From positions 1-50,237 of the forward strand of contig CALUMM010000016.1 of assembly GCA_944321755.1 (NCBI GenBank): 50,237 bases of DNA, in the 5' to 3' direction. Every line of letters begins with the position of its first letter. Position 1 is the stretch's first letter. A model generated the notes under the pieces. The model ran no database searches, was not told the origin of the DNA, and saw nothing but the letters and a program-made list of their open reading frames with translations. Shown here one piece after another: positions 27,876 through 36,876 of this stretch. The DNA is from an uncultured Alistipes sp. (lineage in GTDB: Bacteria > Bacteroidota > Bacteroidia > Bacteroidales > Rikenellaceae). The position numbers and the translations under genes are program-made.

Positions 27876-29651
27876 TTACCGAAACTCCACGCGATAGGGC
27901 GAATACATCACGATTCCCTGCTGGCTCAGCGCCTCACGGACCGCCTCGTACTCCTTCATCATGCCGCCCAGTTCCGAACGTGTCACGCACGCACGCACAC
28001 TCCGGCTCAACGAAGCCAACACCGCCGCCAAACCCGTCGGCTGCTCCGTTACCTCGACAACCCGGTAGTTTTCACCCAATTCAGCCTTGTCAACCGCCAG
28101 CGCAATGGCCGTCTTCAAACCGCCGCAGGCATCCACCAATCCGATTCCCAAAGCCTCTTCTCCCGACCAGACCCGGCCGCCGGCTATCTCCAGAACCCGT
28201 TCAATCGGCAGATTGCGGCCCTCGGACACGTCATTCGTAAAGGTCGTGTAGACCCGGTCCACCCCGCGCATGATCATCGCACGCTGCACGGGCGTCAGCG
28301 GTCCCTTGCCCAGAAAATCCGACGATTTGTTGCTCTGAACTCCGTCAATGGTGATCCCGAGCTTGTTCTTCAGTGCCTCGCGCGGATCCAGGATCATCCC
28401 GAAGACACCGATCGAACCGGTCAGCGTCAGCCGGTCGGCCACAATGACGTCGGCCGGGCAGGAGATGTAGTATCCGCCGCTGGCCGCATAGGAGCCCATC
28501 GAGACGATTACGGGTTTCTCGGCCCGCAGAAGCTCCATTTCACGCCAGATCACATCCGAAGCCAGCGCACTGCCGCCCGGCGAGTTGACCCGCACAACGA
28601 CCGCCTTGACCTGATCGTCACGACGCACGTCAGCCAGTTTCGCCGCCAGCGTATTGCCGTAAATCTCATTGCCGTAACCCTCGCCGTCAACAATCTGACC
28701 GTCGGCATAGACGATGGCCACCCGGTCCGCCGAAATGTTCTTCAGATCGGCACCCACCTGCGCGGCGTATTCTCCGAGGGTCACGAAACGGTAATCCCCA
28801 CCGTCGGACTCCACACCCAGACTGTCGAAAACATCGTTCATCTGATCCTCATAGAGCAGTTCGTCGACGAATCCGTACTTGAGGGCCTCGTCGGCAAGCG
28901 TCACTTCGAGGTTGTCCGTAATGCGGCGCATCTCCACGGAGTCGATGCCGCGTGCCGCGCAGACATCTCCCGAAATGGTCTCCCACATCGAATCGACCAG
29001 CGCCTGCATCTGCTCCCGGTTGGCCGGCGACATCTTCTCCAGAATAAACGGCTCCACGGCGCTCTTGTACCTGCAGGCCGTCGGACGGAAAACCTCCACG
29101 TTGAGGTCGAGTTTGTCCAGCAGCCCCTTGTAGAAGGTGACGTTCGAGGCCAGTCCCGACCAGTCCATCCCCCCTTCGGGCTGCAGGTAGATCCGGTCAG
29201 CCACCGAAGCAAGGTAATACTGCCCCTGGGAGTAGGTCTCGTTATAGGCTATCACGAACTTGCCGCTCTGCTTGAACTCTTCGAGGGCTGCCCGCAACTC
29301 TTCGAGCAGGGCCGTACCGGCAATCCCGCCCGTACCGTTCATCCGCAGGTAAACACCCTTGATCCGGTCGTCGGAAGCAGCCGCTTCGAGGGCCCGGAGC
29401 GCCTTGAACAACGAGAGCTGAGGCATGGACTGAAGCGTCATGACGTCGATCCCCGCCAGCGGGTCGGACGACGGAGCATCGGTCAGCATCTCCGAAAAAT
29501 CGATCTTCAGGATCGATTCGGGGTAGACCGCCACGCTCTTCTCCATCGAACCGGCAATTCCCAACAACAGGAAAATCCAGAGGAAAAATACAAGGACCGT
29601 TCCCACGACAACCGCAAGAAGTCCCGCCAGAAAAGTTTTCAAAAAATTCAT
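27876..29651 (-). CDS. sppA: Signal peptide peptidase SppA, 67-kDa type
   Basis: 591 aa. One N-terminal membrane helix at about residues 5-28 anchors the protein; the body lies in the periplasm and carries two tandem peptidase S49 domains. The catalytic Lys is expected in the first half (near RYKSAVEPF, about 195) and the nucleophile Ser in SYAASGGYYIS at about 390. GSIGVFG follows it, as usual. It degrades signal peptides left after secretion. A good AGGAAC ribosome site precedes the ATG, and a long leader separates it from its promoter. Confidence 0.93.
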   Translation of the reverse strand: MNFLKTFLAGLLAVVVGTVLVFFLWIFLLLGIAGSMEKSVAVYPESILKIDFSEMLTDAPSSDPLAGIDVMTLQSMPQLSLFKALRALEAAASDDRIKGVYLRMNGTGGIAGTALLEELRAALEEFKQSGKFVIAYNETYSQGQYYLASVADRIYLQPEGGMDWSGLASNVTFYKGLLDKLDLNVEVFRPTACRYKSAVEPFILEKMSPANREQMQALVDSMWETISGDVCAARGIDSVEMRRITDNLEVTLADEALKYGFVDELLYEDQMNDVFDSLGVESDGGDYRFVTLGEYAAQVGADLKNISADRVAIVYADGQIVDGEGYGNEIYGNTLAAKLADVRRDDQVKAVVVRVNSPGGSALASDVIWREMELLRAEKPVIVSMGSYAASGGYYISCPADVIVADRLTLTGSIGVFGMILDPREALKNKLGITIDGVQSNKSSDFLGKGPLTPVQRAMIMRGVDRVYTTFTNDVSEGRNLPIERVLEIAGGRVWSGEEALGIGLVDACGGLKTAIALAVDKAELGENYRVVEVTEQPTGLAAVLASLSRSVRACVTRSELGGMMKEYEAVREALSQQGIVMYSPYRVEFR

Positions 29652-29850
29652 AAGTTCCTATATTAATATTCCAATTTACAAAAGGCGCCGAATCGCTCGA
29701 ATCCCGATTCGAATCTTCTCTTTCCGCGCTGCCCGGATCGGAAAAAACAGATGCGAAAAATCACCCCAATCCGAAAACTGCCCTCCGGAAGTGTCGTCCG
29801 GTTCGATCCCGCCGGAACCTCCCGCCGGAAAAACAACCGATTTTTCTATG

Positions 29851-29858
29851 CAAAGATA
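29851..29858 (-). promoter_or_regulatory. -7 promoter element for sppA
   Basis: Minus-strand TATCTTTG, exact consensus, with TTTG 18 bases upstream as a good -33 element. The start codon is about 200 bases downstream. Confidence 0.65.
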
Positions 29859-29885
29859 GAAATATTTTACGACAAACAAATAAAA

Positions 29886-29904
29886 TTTATCGTTTTTCGA
29901 TAAA
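29886..29904. repeat. Short perfect inverted repeat between sppA and mrp
   Basis: TTTATCG-TTTTT-CGATAAA, a 7-bp pair with a 5-base loop, lying between the two divergent -7 elements. It could be an operator shared by both genes. Confidence 0.4.
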
Positions 29905-29943
29905 ATAAATTACCTTACTGTATTTAATCCTGAAAATATGCGT

Positions 29944-29951
29944 TATCTTTG
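29944..29951 (+). promoter_or_regulatory. -7 promoter element for mrp
   Basis: TATCTTTG, exact consensus. It overlaps a possible TTG start at 29949, which argues that translation begins later, at the ATG at 29976. Confidence 0.6.
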
Positions 29952-29975
29952 CAGAAAATGTCATATTCTGCTGTT

Positions 29976-31028
29976 ATGGAAGACAAAATAAAGGAACTGC
30001 TCGCCTCGATCGTCCATCCCGAAACGGGAAAGGACATCGTGACGAGCGGATTCATCGAACACCTCGCCACGGCCGACGGCAAAGTGACAGTCGTGCTGCG
30101 TTTCGCCAAGGCCCGCGACCCCTTCGCCGTGAAGATCAAGAACCAGGCGGAGAGTCTGCTGCACGAGGCATTCCCGGGCTCCGAGGTCCTTGTCGTCATC
30201 AAGGAGGGGGGTGCGGCACCGCGTCCGGAACCGAAACTCTCGACCACGACGGGCGGTATCGCCAAGGTGATTGCCATCGCCTCGGGAAAGGGCGGGGTAG
30301 GCAAGTCCACCGTGACGGCCAACCTGGCCATCGCCCTGCGGAACATGGGATTCCGGGTCGGCGTACTCGATGCCGATATCTACGGACCCTCGCAGCCCAA
30401 GATGTTCGGCGTCGAAGGCTACCTGCCGGAAGCCGTTATCGAAGAGGGCAAGGAGCACATTATCCCCGCCGAGTCGATGGATATCCGGCTGATGTCGATC
30501 GGTTTCTTCATCAAACCCACCGACGCCCTGCTGTGGCGCGGCGCCATGGCCGTGAGCGCCCTGAAGCAGATGATCCACCAGACACGCTGGGGAACGCTGG
30601 ACTTCCTGCTCGCGGACCTGCCTCCCGGCACGGGCGACGTACACCTGTCGATTATCGGGGAGCTGAAGATCGACGCCGCGGTGATCGTCTCGACGCCACA
30701 GCAGGTGGCCGTAGCCGACGTGGTGCGCGGTGTGGAGATGTTCCGCAACGAAAATGTCAACATTCCGGTTGCGGGGATCATCGAGAACATGGCGTGGTTC
30801 ACCCCCGCGGAGCTTCCCCGGAACCGTTACTACCTCTTCGGACGGGGCGGAGCCAGGGCCTACGCCGAGCAGAACGGCGTGGATTTCCTGGGTGAAATTC
30901 CGATCGTTCAGTCGATTATGGAGGGTTCGGAAGAGGGTCGTCCGGCCACGTCGACCCATCCCGAAGTAGAGGAGCGCTACCGGGCCATCGCCGAGAAGAT
31001 TGTCGGCAAAGTGATGAAAAACGGTTGA
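29976..31028 (+). CDS. mrp: Mrp/NBP35-type ATP-binding iron-sulfur carrier homologue
   Basis: 350 aa from the ATG at 29976; ATG 29958 and TTG 29949 are in frame but lie on or next to the promoter. Residues about 1-85 are a DUF59/MIP18-like domain. Then comes the P-loop ATPase with the deviant Walker [11 protein letters not shown] near 105-115, ADIYGPSQP, and the [12 protein letters not shown] motif near 215-225. The Cys-x-x-Cys usually found near the C-terminus after the ENMAWF segment is absent; that place reads [16 protein letters not shown]. Fe-S carrier function is thus inferred from the fold only. Confidence 0.9.
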   Translation: MEDKIKELLASIVHPETGKDIVTSGFIEHLATADGKVTVVLRFAKARDPFAVKIKNQAESLLHEAFPGSEVLVVIKEGGAAPRPEPKLSTTTGGIAKVIAIASGKGGVGKSTVTANLAIALRNMGFRVGVLDADIYGPSQPKMFGVEGYLPEAVIEEGKEHIIPAESMDIRLMSIGFFIKPTDALLWRGAMAVSALKQMIHQTRWGTLDFLLADLPPGTGDVHLSIIGELKIDAAVIVSTPQQVAVADVVRGVEMFRNENVNIPVAGIIENMAWFTPAELPRNRYYLFGRGGARAYAEQNGVDFLGEIPIVQSIMEGSEEGRPATSTHPEVEERYRAIAEKIVGKVMKNG

Positions 31029-31427
31029 CAAGTTGTCGATAACCCGTTCAACAACGGATGAAAAATAAGGATAAATTGACGGGGCGAAAAGTTGCTTTTG
31101 GAAAATCGAACCAGGTATATACAGAAAATTCCGAAAACCAAATTTTTTTATAAAAAGTTGTGCTGTCCGGAATCCGTCGGAAAAGGGAATCCGATGTTGA
31201 AAAAATGAGGCTGTCGAAATGTGGAAAACCAAGATGAACAATTGTTGATTATTTTTTATATTTCATTAAAAATCAATATTTTAAATAAAAAATAAATCAA
31301 AAGGAAAAAGGAAAATTGTTGATAGGAAAATAACAGAGGAAGTTGTCAACAATATCAACAGCCATTCTATTTATTCTTCTTTTTTATTTATTTAAATTTA
31401 TTTAAAAGGAATAAAAACAAAAAAGCG
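31029..31427. other. Candidate chromosomal replication origin (oriC)
   Basis: 399 bases without an ORF, extremely AT-rich for this genome, above all at 31140-31160, 31247-31320 and 31360-31420. DnaA-box-like 9-mers (TGTGGATAA as reference) are clustered: TGTCGATAA 31034-31042 and TGTGGAAAA 31220-31228 with one mismatch; TAAGGATAA 31066-31074, TGTTGAAAA 31195-31203, TGTTGATTA 31243-31251, TGTTGATAG 31317-31325 and, inverted, TTGTCAACA 31343-31351 and ATATCAACA 31352-31360 with two. AT-rich stretches next to boxes fit a DNA-unwinding element. parS-like sites and mnmG (gidA) lie 6-7 kb away. A long nadA leader is the alternative. Confidence 0.6.
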
Positions 31428-32369
31428 ATGAACGTCGAAAACTCCGCCGAACTCCGCCGCCGCATCGAGGCGCTCAAACGCGAGAAGAACGCCATCATCC
31501 TGGCCCATTACTATACGACACCCGAAGTGCAGGCCGTGGCCGACTTCCTGGGCGATTCGCTCGCCCTTTCGGTCCAGGCCCAGCAGGTCGAGGCCCGAAT
31601 TATCCTCTTCGCCGGGGTGCACTTCATGGCCGAGACCGCCAAGGTCCTCTGCCCCGACAAGAAGGTGCTCATTCCGTGCCCCGAGGCGGGCTGCTCGCTG
31701 GCCGAATCATGCGACGCAAAGGAGTTCGCCGCCTTCAAGGCGAAATACCCCGGATACAAGGTCGTTTCGTATGTCAATACGACGGTCGAGGTCAAGGCCC
31801 TGACGGATGTCTGCTGCACGTCGTCCAATGCGCTCAAGGTCGTGGAGTCGCTGCCCGCCGACCAGCCGCTGATCTTCGCCCCGGACCGCAACCTGGGATC
31901 CTATATTCAGAAGCTGACCGGACGGAAGAACATGGTGCTGTGGGACGGTGCCTGCCATGTCCACGAGGAGTTTTCGCTGGAAAAGATCCTGCAGCTCAAA
32001 CGCGAACACCCCGAAGCGAAGGTGGTCGTGCACCCCGAGTGCCGGGCCTATATCGTGGAGGTGGCCGATTACGTGGGCTCGACGGCCGGGATCCTCGACT
32101 ACTGCGGCCGCAGCGACGCCCGGGAGTTTATCGTCGTGACCGAGGCCGGCATCCTCGCGGAGATGCGGAAACGCTATCCGGAGAAGGTCTTCATCCCGGC
32201 GCCGCCCGATGACGAAACGTGTGTCTGCAACAATTGCAAGTATATGAAGATGGTGACGCTGGAGAATATCTGCTCATGCCTGGAGAACGAGGCGCCGGAG
32301 ATCCTCCTCGACGAGGAGACCCGCCGGGCTGCCGAGCGCTCGATCCGCAACATGATTGCCATCCGGTAG
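31428..32369 (+). CDS. nadA: Quinolinate synthase NadA
   Basis: 313 aa. It condenses iminoaspartate with dihydroxyacetone phosphate to quinolinate in NAD synthesis, using a 4Fe-4S cluster. Typical segments: AHYYTTPEVQAVADFLGDS near residue 24-42, GVHFMAETAKVLCPDK near 60-75, PEAGCSLAESC near 82-92, VVHPEC near 200 and CVCNNCKYMKMVTLENI near 264-280; the three cluster Cys are expected among these. No nadB or nadC is next to it. The start is preceded by the AT-rich candidate origin. Confidence 0.95.
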   Translation: MNVENSAELRRRIEALKREKNAIILAHYYTTPEVQAVADFLGDSLALSVQAQQVEARIILFAGVHFMAETAKVLCPDKKVLIPCPEAGCSLAESCDAKEFAAFKAKYPGYKVVSYVNTTVEVKALTDVCCTSSNALKVVESLPADQPLIFAPDRNLGSYIQKLTGRKNMVLWDGACHVHEEFSLEKILQLKREHPEAKVVVHPECRAYIVEVADYVGSTAGILDYCGRSDAREFIVVTEAGILAEMRKRYPEKVFIPAPPDDETCVCNNCKYMKMVTLENICSCLENEAPEILLDEETRRAAERSIRNMIAIR

Positions 32370-32377
32370 TCCGGTGT

Positions 32378-32399
32378 TTGGACCGGGATTGGACCGGGA
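32378..32399. repeat. Short tandem repeat after nadA
   Basis: TTGGACCGGGA occurs twice in direct succession, 11 bp each without a mismatch, in the gap between nadA and the S46 peptidase. No function is evident. Confidence 0.5.
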
Positions 32400-32454
32400 A
32401 TCGGCCCTGACTGTAAATGATAAATGATCGAAAACTTTAATCCGCTTATTGTTG

Positions 32455-34587
32455 ATGAAAAAATTTATCTTGCTGCTGGCGGCGACCTCGCTTTCGTGGA
32501 GTTCGTTCGCCGATGAAGGTATGTGGCTCCTGCCCTACCTTCAGAAAATGAACATCAAAAACATGAAGGAACGCGGCTGCAAGCTCTCCGCCGAGGAGAT
32601 CTACAGCGTGAACCATTCGTCGCTCAAGGATGCCGTCGTCATTTTCGGCGGAGGATGTACCGGTGAGATCGTCTCGCCCGAAGGCCTCCTCTTTACGAAC
32701 CACCATTGCGGCTACGGTTCGATCCAGCAGCTTTCGAGCGTCGAACACGACTATCTGAAGTATGGCTTCTGGGCCATGTCCCAGGCCGAAGAGCTGCCCG
32801 CTCCGGGACTCGAAGTGCGCTTCATCCGTCAGATCGCCGACGTCACGCCCGAGGTGATGGGCAATGTCCCCTCGATCGCCTCGCAGCAGGAGTATGAGCG
32901 CATCACGGAGGAGAACATCGCGGGAATCGAAAAACGCCTCGGCGACGAGAATCCGGGCATGGAGGTTCTGGTAAAATCCTTCTTCGGCGGCAACCAGTTC
33001 TTCGCCTTCGTGATGGAGGTCTACAAGGATGTGCGCCTGGTGGGTGCGCCCCCCTCGTCGATCGGCAAGTTCGGCGGTGATACCGACAACTGGATGTGGC
33101 CGCGCCATACGGGCGATTTCTCGATCTTCCGCGTCTATGCCGGACCGGACAACCGCCCGGCCGAATATTCGCCCGAAAACCGCCCCTACAAGGCTGAAAA
33201 GTTTTTGAAAATTTCCCTCCGGGGCGTCGAAGAGAACGACTTCGCGATGATCATGGGATTTCCCGGCTCGACCGAGCGCTACGCAACCTCGTATGAGATC
33301 GACAACCTGCTGAAGGTCGAAAATCCCCAGCGGATCTTTATCCGCGGCGAGCGTCAGGCCATTCTCTGGAAGGACATGATCGCCAGCGATGCCGTGCGCA
33401 TCCAGTATGCCTCGAAATACGCCCGTTCTTCGAACTACTGGAAGAATTCGATCGGCATGTCGCGCGGCATCGAGAAACTCGACGTAAAGGCCCGCAAGGA
33501 GGAACAGGAGGCTTCGTTCCAGGCCTGGGCCGAGAAGAACACACTGCCCGAGGAGGGATACATCGACGCCCTGGCGAAGATCCGCACGGCTGTCGGGGAG
33601 CTTTCGCCCGTCAACGCCACACGCCAGTACCTTTCGGAGGCTTTCCTTGCGGCCGTCGAGCTGCTGACGCCCGCGCGTTCGTTTATCGACATGCAGCAAA
33701 TGGAGGTGAAGGCGGAGATCAAGGATCCTGCCGCGGTCCGGGAGCGGCTCGCCGCATGGTACAAGGATTACAGCCCCGCAACCGACCGCAAGGTGGCCAA
33801 ACGGATGCTCACGATCGCACGGGAGAACATGAAGGAGCTGCCGTCGTTCTATGCCGAGGTGGTCGACAAGGAGTTCGGCGGCAATATCGACGCCTATGTG
33901 GACTGTCTCTACGACCATTCGGTTTTCACCTCCGGGGAGAAGGTCCTGGCGCTCATCGACGACTATGCGCCCGAAAAGATTGCCAATGATCCCGCCCTGG
34001 TGCTGGGCAAGTCGGTTATGGAGCTTTACAGGAAGCTCTCCGGGGCTCTCGACGAGCCCGCGCAGCGTTACGACGAAGGGCACCGCAAGTACATTGCCGG
34101 GTTGATGCTGCAGCAGCCCAAAAAGGCCTGGGCTTCGGATGCCAACTTTACGATCCGTCTGACCTACGGCCGTGTGCTCCCCTATTCGCCTGCCGACGGC
34201 ATCGAGTACAACTACTATACGACGCTGAAGGGGGTTATGGAGAAGGAGGATCCCGAGAATCCGCAGGAGTTCTTCGTACCCGAAAAGTTGAAGGAGCTCT
34301 ACGCCGCAAAGGATTTTGGGCGTTATGCCAATGCGAAGGGCGAACTGCCGACCTGTTTCCTGGCCGACTGCGACATTACGGGCGGCAACTCCGGATCGCC
34401 CGTAATGAACGACCGCGGGGCGCTGGTCGGACTGGCCTTCGACGGCAACTGGGAGGCCATGTCGGGGGATATCGCCTTCGAACCTGAACTGCAGCGCACG
34501 ATTGCCGTGGATATCCGCTACGTGTTGTTTATTGTCGACAAGTTTGCCGGGGCCGGCTGGCTTTTGAACGAGCTGCAGTTCGAGTAG
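32455..34587 (+). CDS. S46-family dipeptidyl-peptidase, DPP7-like
   Basis: 710 aa from MKKFILLL at 32455; a Met two codons earlier is possible. The signal peptide ends SSFA near residue 19, so it acts in the periplasm. The serine triad is visible: His in TNHHCGYG (83-84), Asp221 in HTGDFSIF and Ser646 in GGNSGSP. Eighteen residues after this Ser stands Gly (FDGNWE), the position that is Gly in DPP7 and Arg in DPP11 of Porphyromonas gingivalis. This favours cleavage after hydrophobic rather than acidic residues. A terminator follows. Confidence 0.92.
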   Translation: MKKFILLLAATSLSWSSFADEGMWLLPYLQKMNIKNMKERGCKLSAEEIYSVNHSSLKDAVVIFGGGCTGEIVSPEGLLFTNHHCGYGSIQQLSSVEHDYLKYGFWAMSQAEELPAPGLEVRFIRQIADVTPEVMGNVPSIASQQEYERITEENIAGIEKRLGDENPGMEVLVKSFFGGNQFFAFVMEVYKDVRLVGAPPSSIGKFGGDTDNWMWPRHTGDFSIFRVYAGPDNRPAEYSPENRPYKAEKFLKISLRGVEENDFAMIMGFPGSTERYATSYEIDNLLKVENPQRIFIRGERQAILWKDMIASDAVRIQYASKYARSSNYWKNSIGMSRGIEKLDVKARKEEQEASFQAWAEKNTLPEEGYIDALAKIRTAVGELSPVNATRQYLSEAFLAAVELLTPARSFIDMQQMEVKAEIKDPAAVRERLAAWYKDYSPATDRKVAKRMLTIARENMKELPSFYAEVVDKEFGGNIDAYVDCLYDHSVFTSGEKVLALIDDYAPEKIANDPALVLGKSVMELYRKLSGALDEPAQRYDEGHRKYIAGLMLQQPKKAWASDANFTIRLTYGRVLPYSPADGIEYNYYTTLKGVMEKEDPENPQEFFVPEKLKELYAAKDFGRYANAKGELPTCFLADCDITGGNSGSPVMNDRGALVGLAFDGNWEAMSGDIAFEPELQRTIAVDIRYVLFIVDKFAGAGWLLNELQFE

Positions 34588-34611
34588 AGACCGTTTTCAT
34601 ACACACACGAA

Positions 34612-34648
34612 GAGGGATTTGCTTCCTGGGGGGCGAATCCCTTTTTTT
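34612..34648 (+). terminator. Terminator after the S46 peptidase
   Basis: GGGATTTGC (34614-34622) pairs with GCGAATCCC (34633-34641), one T-G wobble, followed by a run of T. Confidence 0.82.
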
Positions 34649-34742
34649 AGGTTGTTGTCCGGGAGCGGTTGACGGAAAATCGCTTTTTCCCGCTGTGCAT
34701 GACAAATTTCCCCTTTTCGTTCCGGAATCCCTCAAAATTTCG

Positions 34743-34750
34743 TACTTTTG
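34743..34750 (+). promoter_or_regulatory. -7 promoter element for metG
   Basis: TACTTTTG matches TAnnTTTG and ends 29 bases before the metG ATG. Confidence 0.55.
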
Positions 34751-34779
34751 ACGAAAAATCAGCAATTCCTATTCTGTTT

Positions 34780-36822
34780 ATGGCAAAAGAGTTCAAACGC
34801 TATCTCGTGACATCTGCACTCCCCTATGCCAACGGTCCCGTACATATCGGACACCTGGCGGGAGTCTACATACCTTCGGATATCTATACCCGCTACCTGC
34901 GGCTCAAGGGCTGTGACGTGATCTCGGTCTGCGGATCCGACGAACACGGCGTACCCATCACCATCAAGGCCCGCAAGGAGGGCGTTTCGCCCCAGCAGAT
35001 CGTCGACCGCTACCATGAACTCATCAAGAAGTCGTTCGAGGGGCTCGGTATGTCGTTCGACATCTATTCGCGCACCTCGTCGAAAACACACGCCGAGACC
35101 GCTTCGGCCTTCTTCCGAAAACTCTACGACGAGGGCAAGTTCATCGAGAAGACCTCCATGCAGTATTACGACGAGGAGGCCCAGACCTTCCTGGCCGACC
35201 GCTATATTGTCGGAACCTGCCCCAAGTGCGGCAATGACCGCGCCTACGGTGACCAGTGCGAGAAGTGCGGTTCGACGCTCTCGCCCGACGAACTGATCGA
35301 TCCCCACAGTGCCGTATCGGGGTCGGTGCCCGTAAAGCGCGAAACCAAACACTGGTATCTCCCGCTGGATCAGTATGAAGGATTCCTCCGGGAGTGGATT
35401 CTCGAAGGCCATAAGGAGTGGAAATCGAACGTCTACGGACAGTGCAAAAGCTGGCTGGACGGAGGTCTGCAGCCGCGTGCCGTGAGCCGCGACCTCGACT
35501 GGGGCATTCCCGTTCCGGTCGAAGGGGCCGAGGGCAAGGTGCTCTACGTGTGGTTCGATGCCCCGATCGGCTATATCTCTGCTACCAAGGACCTTACGCC
35601 CGACTGGGAGAAGTACTGGAAGTCGGAGGAGACGAAGATGGTCCACTTCATCGGCAAGGACAACATCGTCTTCCACTGCATCGTCTTCCCCTCGATGTTG
35701 AAGGCCCATGGCGGTTACATTCTGCCCGAAAACGTTCCGGCCAACGAATTTCTGAACCTCGAAGGCGACAAGATTTCCACGTCGCGCAACTGGGCCGTCT
35801 GGCTCCACGAATACCTCGAAGAGTTCCCCGGCAAGGAGGATGTACTGCGCTACGTACTCTGCGCCAATGCCCCCGAAACCAAGGACAACGACTTTACGTG
35901 GAAGGATTTCCAGGCCCGCAACAACAACGAACTCGTGGCGGTTCTCGGCAACTTCGTCAATCGGGCGCTGGTGCTGACCAAGAAGTATTTCGACGGACGG
36001 GTTCCGGCCTGCGGCGAACTGACCGACTACGACCGCGAGACGATTGCGGAGGTTGCTGCCGTGAAGGCGTCGCTCGAAGCCAATATCGAACATTACCGTT
36101 TCCGCGAGGCATTGAAGGATGCCATGAACATCTCGCGCATCGGCAACAAATACCTGGCCGATACCGAACCCTGGAAGGTCGTCAAAACAGACCTCGAACG
36201 GGTGAAGACCATTCTCAATATTGCCCTTCAGATTACGGCCAATACGGCCATCGCCATCGAGCCCTTCATGCCCTTCTCGGCGGCCAAAATCCTGAAGATG
36301 CTGGCCGTCGACAAGTTCGGTTGGGAGCGTTTGGGCGCCATGGATCTGATCCCGACCGGACATGAGATCGGCGAACCCGTGCTGCTCTTTGAGAAGATCG
36401 AGGATGACGTCATCCAGCGCCAGCTGGACAAACTCGCCGCTACGAAAGCTGCCAATCAGGCTGCGGAAGCTGCGCAACATGTTGAACCTCAGAAAGATAC
36501 GATTCAATTTGAGGATTTTCAGAAGATGGATATCCGCGTTTCGACCATTTTGGCGGCCGAAAAGGTGGCCAAAACCAAGAAATTGTTGAAACTGACCGTC
36601 GATACGGGGATCGACAAACGCGAAATCGTCTCGGGAATCGCCGAATACTTCACTCCCGAGGAGTTGGTCGGCAAACAGGTGCTTGTCCTGGTCAACCTCG
36701 CTCCCCGCGAATTGAAGGGTATTTTGTCGAAAGGCATGATCCTGATGGCCGAAGATGCCTCCGGAAAATTACGGTTGCTGCAGCCCGGCGATGCGACCAA
36801 CAATGGAGCCGTGGTCGGATAA
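34780..36822 (+). CDS. metG: Methionyl-tRNA synthetase
   Basis: 680 aa from [19 protein letters not shown] at 34780. Class I signatures: HIGH at 22-25 and a KMSKS-type loop that reads KISTS near residue 330. A zinc knuckle CPKCG-(8)-CEKCG begins near residue 147, as in the long MetG1 type. After the anticodon-binding helices, a C-terminal tRNA-binding (EMAP-II-like) domain starts at about 577 with [14 protein letters not shown], used for dimerisation and tRNA binding. The frame is open 37 codons upstream but across the promoter. Confidence 0.96.
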   Translation: MAKEFKRYLVTSALPYANGPVHIGHLAGVYIPSDIYTRYLRLKGCDVISVCGSDEHGVPITIKARKEGVSPQQIVDRYHELIKKSFEGLGMSFDIYSRTSSKTHAETASAFFRKLYDEGKFIEKTSMQYYDEEAQTFLADRYIVGTCPKCGNDRAYGDQCEKCGSTLSPDELIDPHSAVSGSVPVKRETKHWYLPLDQYEGFLREWILEGHKEWKSNVYGQCKSWLDGGLQPRAVSRDLDWGIPVPVEGAEGKVLYVWFDAPIGYISATKDLTPDWEKYWKSEETKMVHFIGKDNIVFHCIVFPSMLKAHGGYILPENVPANEFLNLEGDKISTSRNWAVWLHEYLEEFPGKEDVLRYVLCANAPETKDNDFTWKDFQARNNNELVAVLGNFVNRALVLTKKYFDGRVPACGELTDYDRETIAEVAAVKASLEANIEHYRFREALKDAMNISRIGNKYLADTEPWKVVKTDLERVKTILNIALQITANTAIAIEPFMPFSAAKILKMLAVDKFGWERLGAMDLIPTGHEIGEPVLLFEKIEDDVIQRQLDKLAATKAANQAAEAAQHVEPQKDTIQFEDFQKMDIRVSTILAAEKVAKTKKLLKLTVDTGIDKREIVSGIAEYFTPEELVGKQVLVLVNLAPRELKGILSKGMILMAEDASGKLRLLQPGDATNNGAVVG

Positions 36823-36840
36823 GCCCGGGATTTTTCGATT

Positions 36841-36848
36841 TATTTTTG
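36841..36848 (+). promoter_or_regulatory. -7 promoter element for ilvE
   Basis: TATTTTTG matches TAnnTTTG, 28 bases before the ilvE ATG and just after the metG stop. Confidence 0.45.
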
Positions 36849-36876
36849 GTGTAAAAAATTCTTAAAACAGAAAGAT

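Larger units (their letters stand above)
29652..29975. promoter_or_regulatory. Divergent control region sppA / mrp
   Basis: 324 bases without a gene. The first 190 form an unusually long sppA leader of mixed composition, with no ORF I can support. The rest is strongly AT-rich and holds the two divergent promoters and a small hairpin. Confidence 0.5.
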
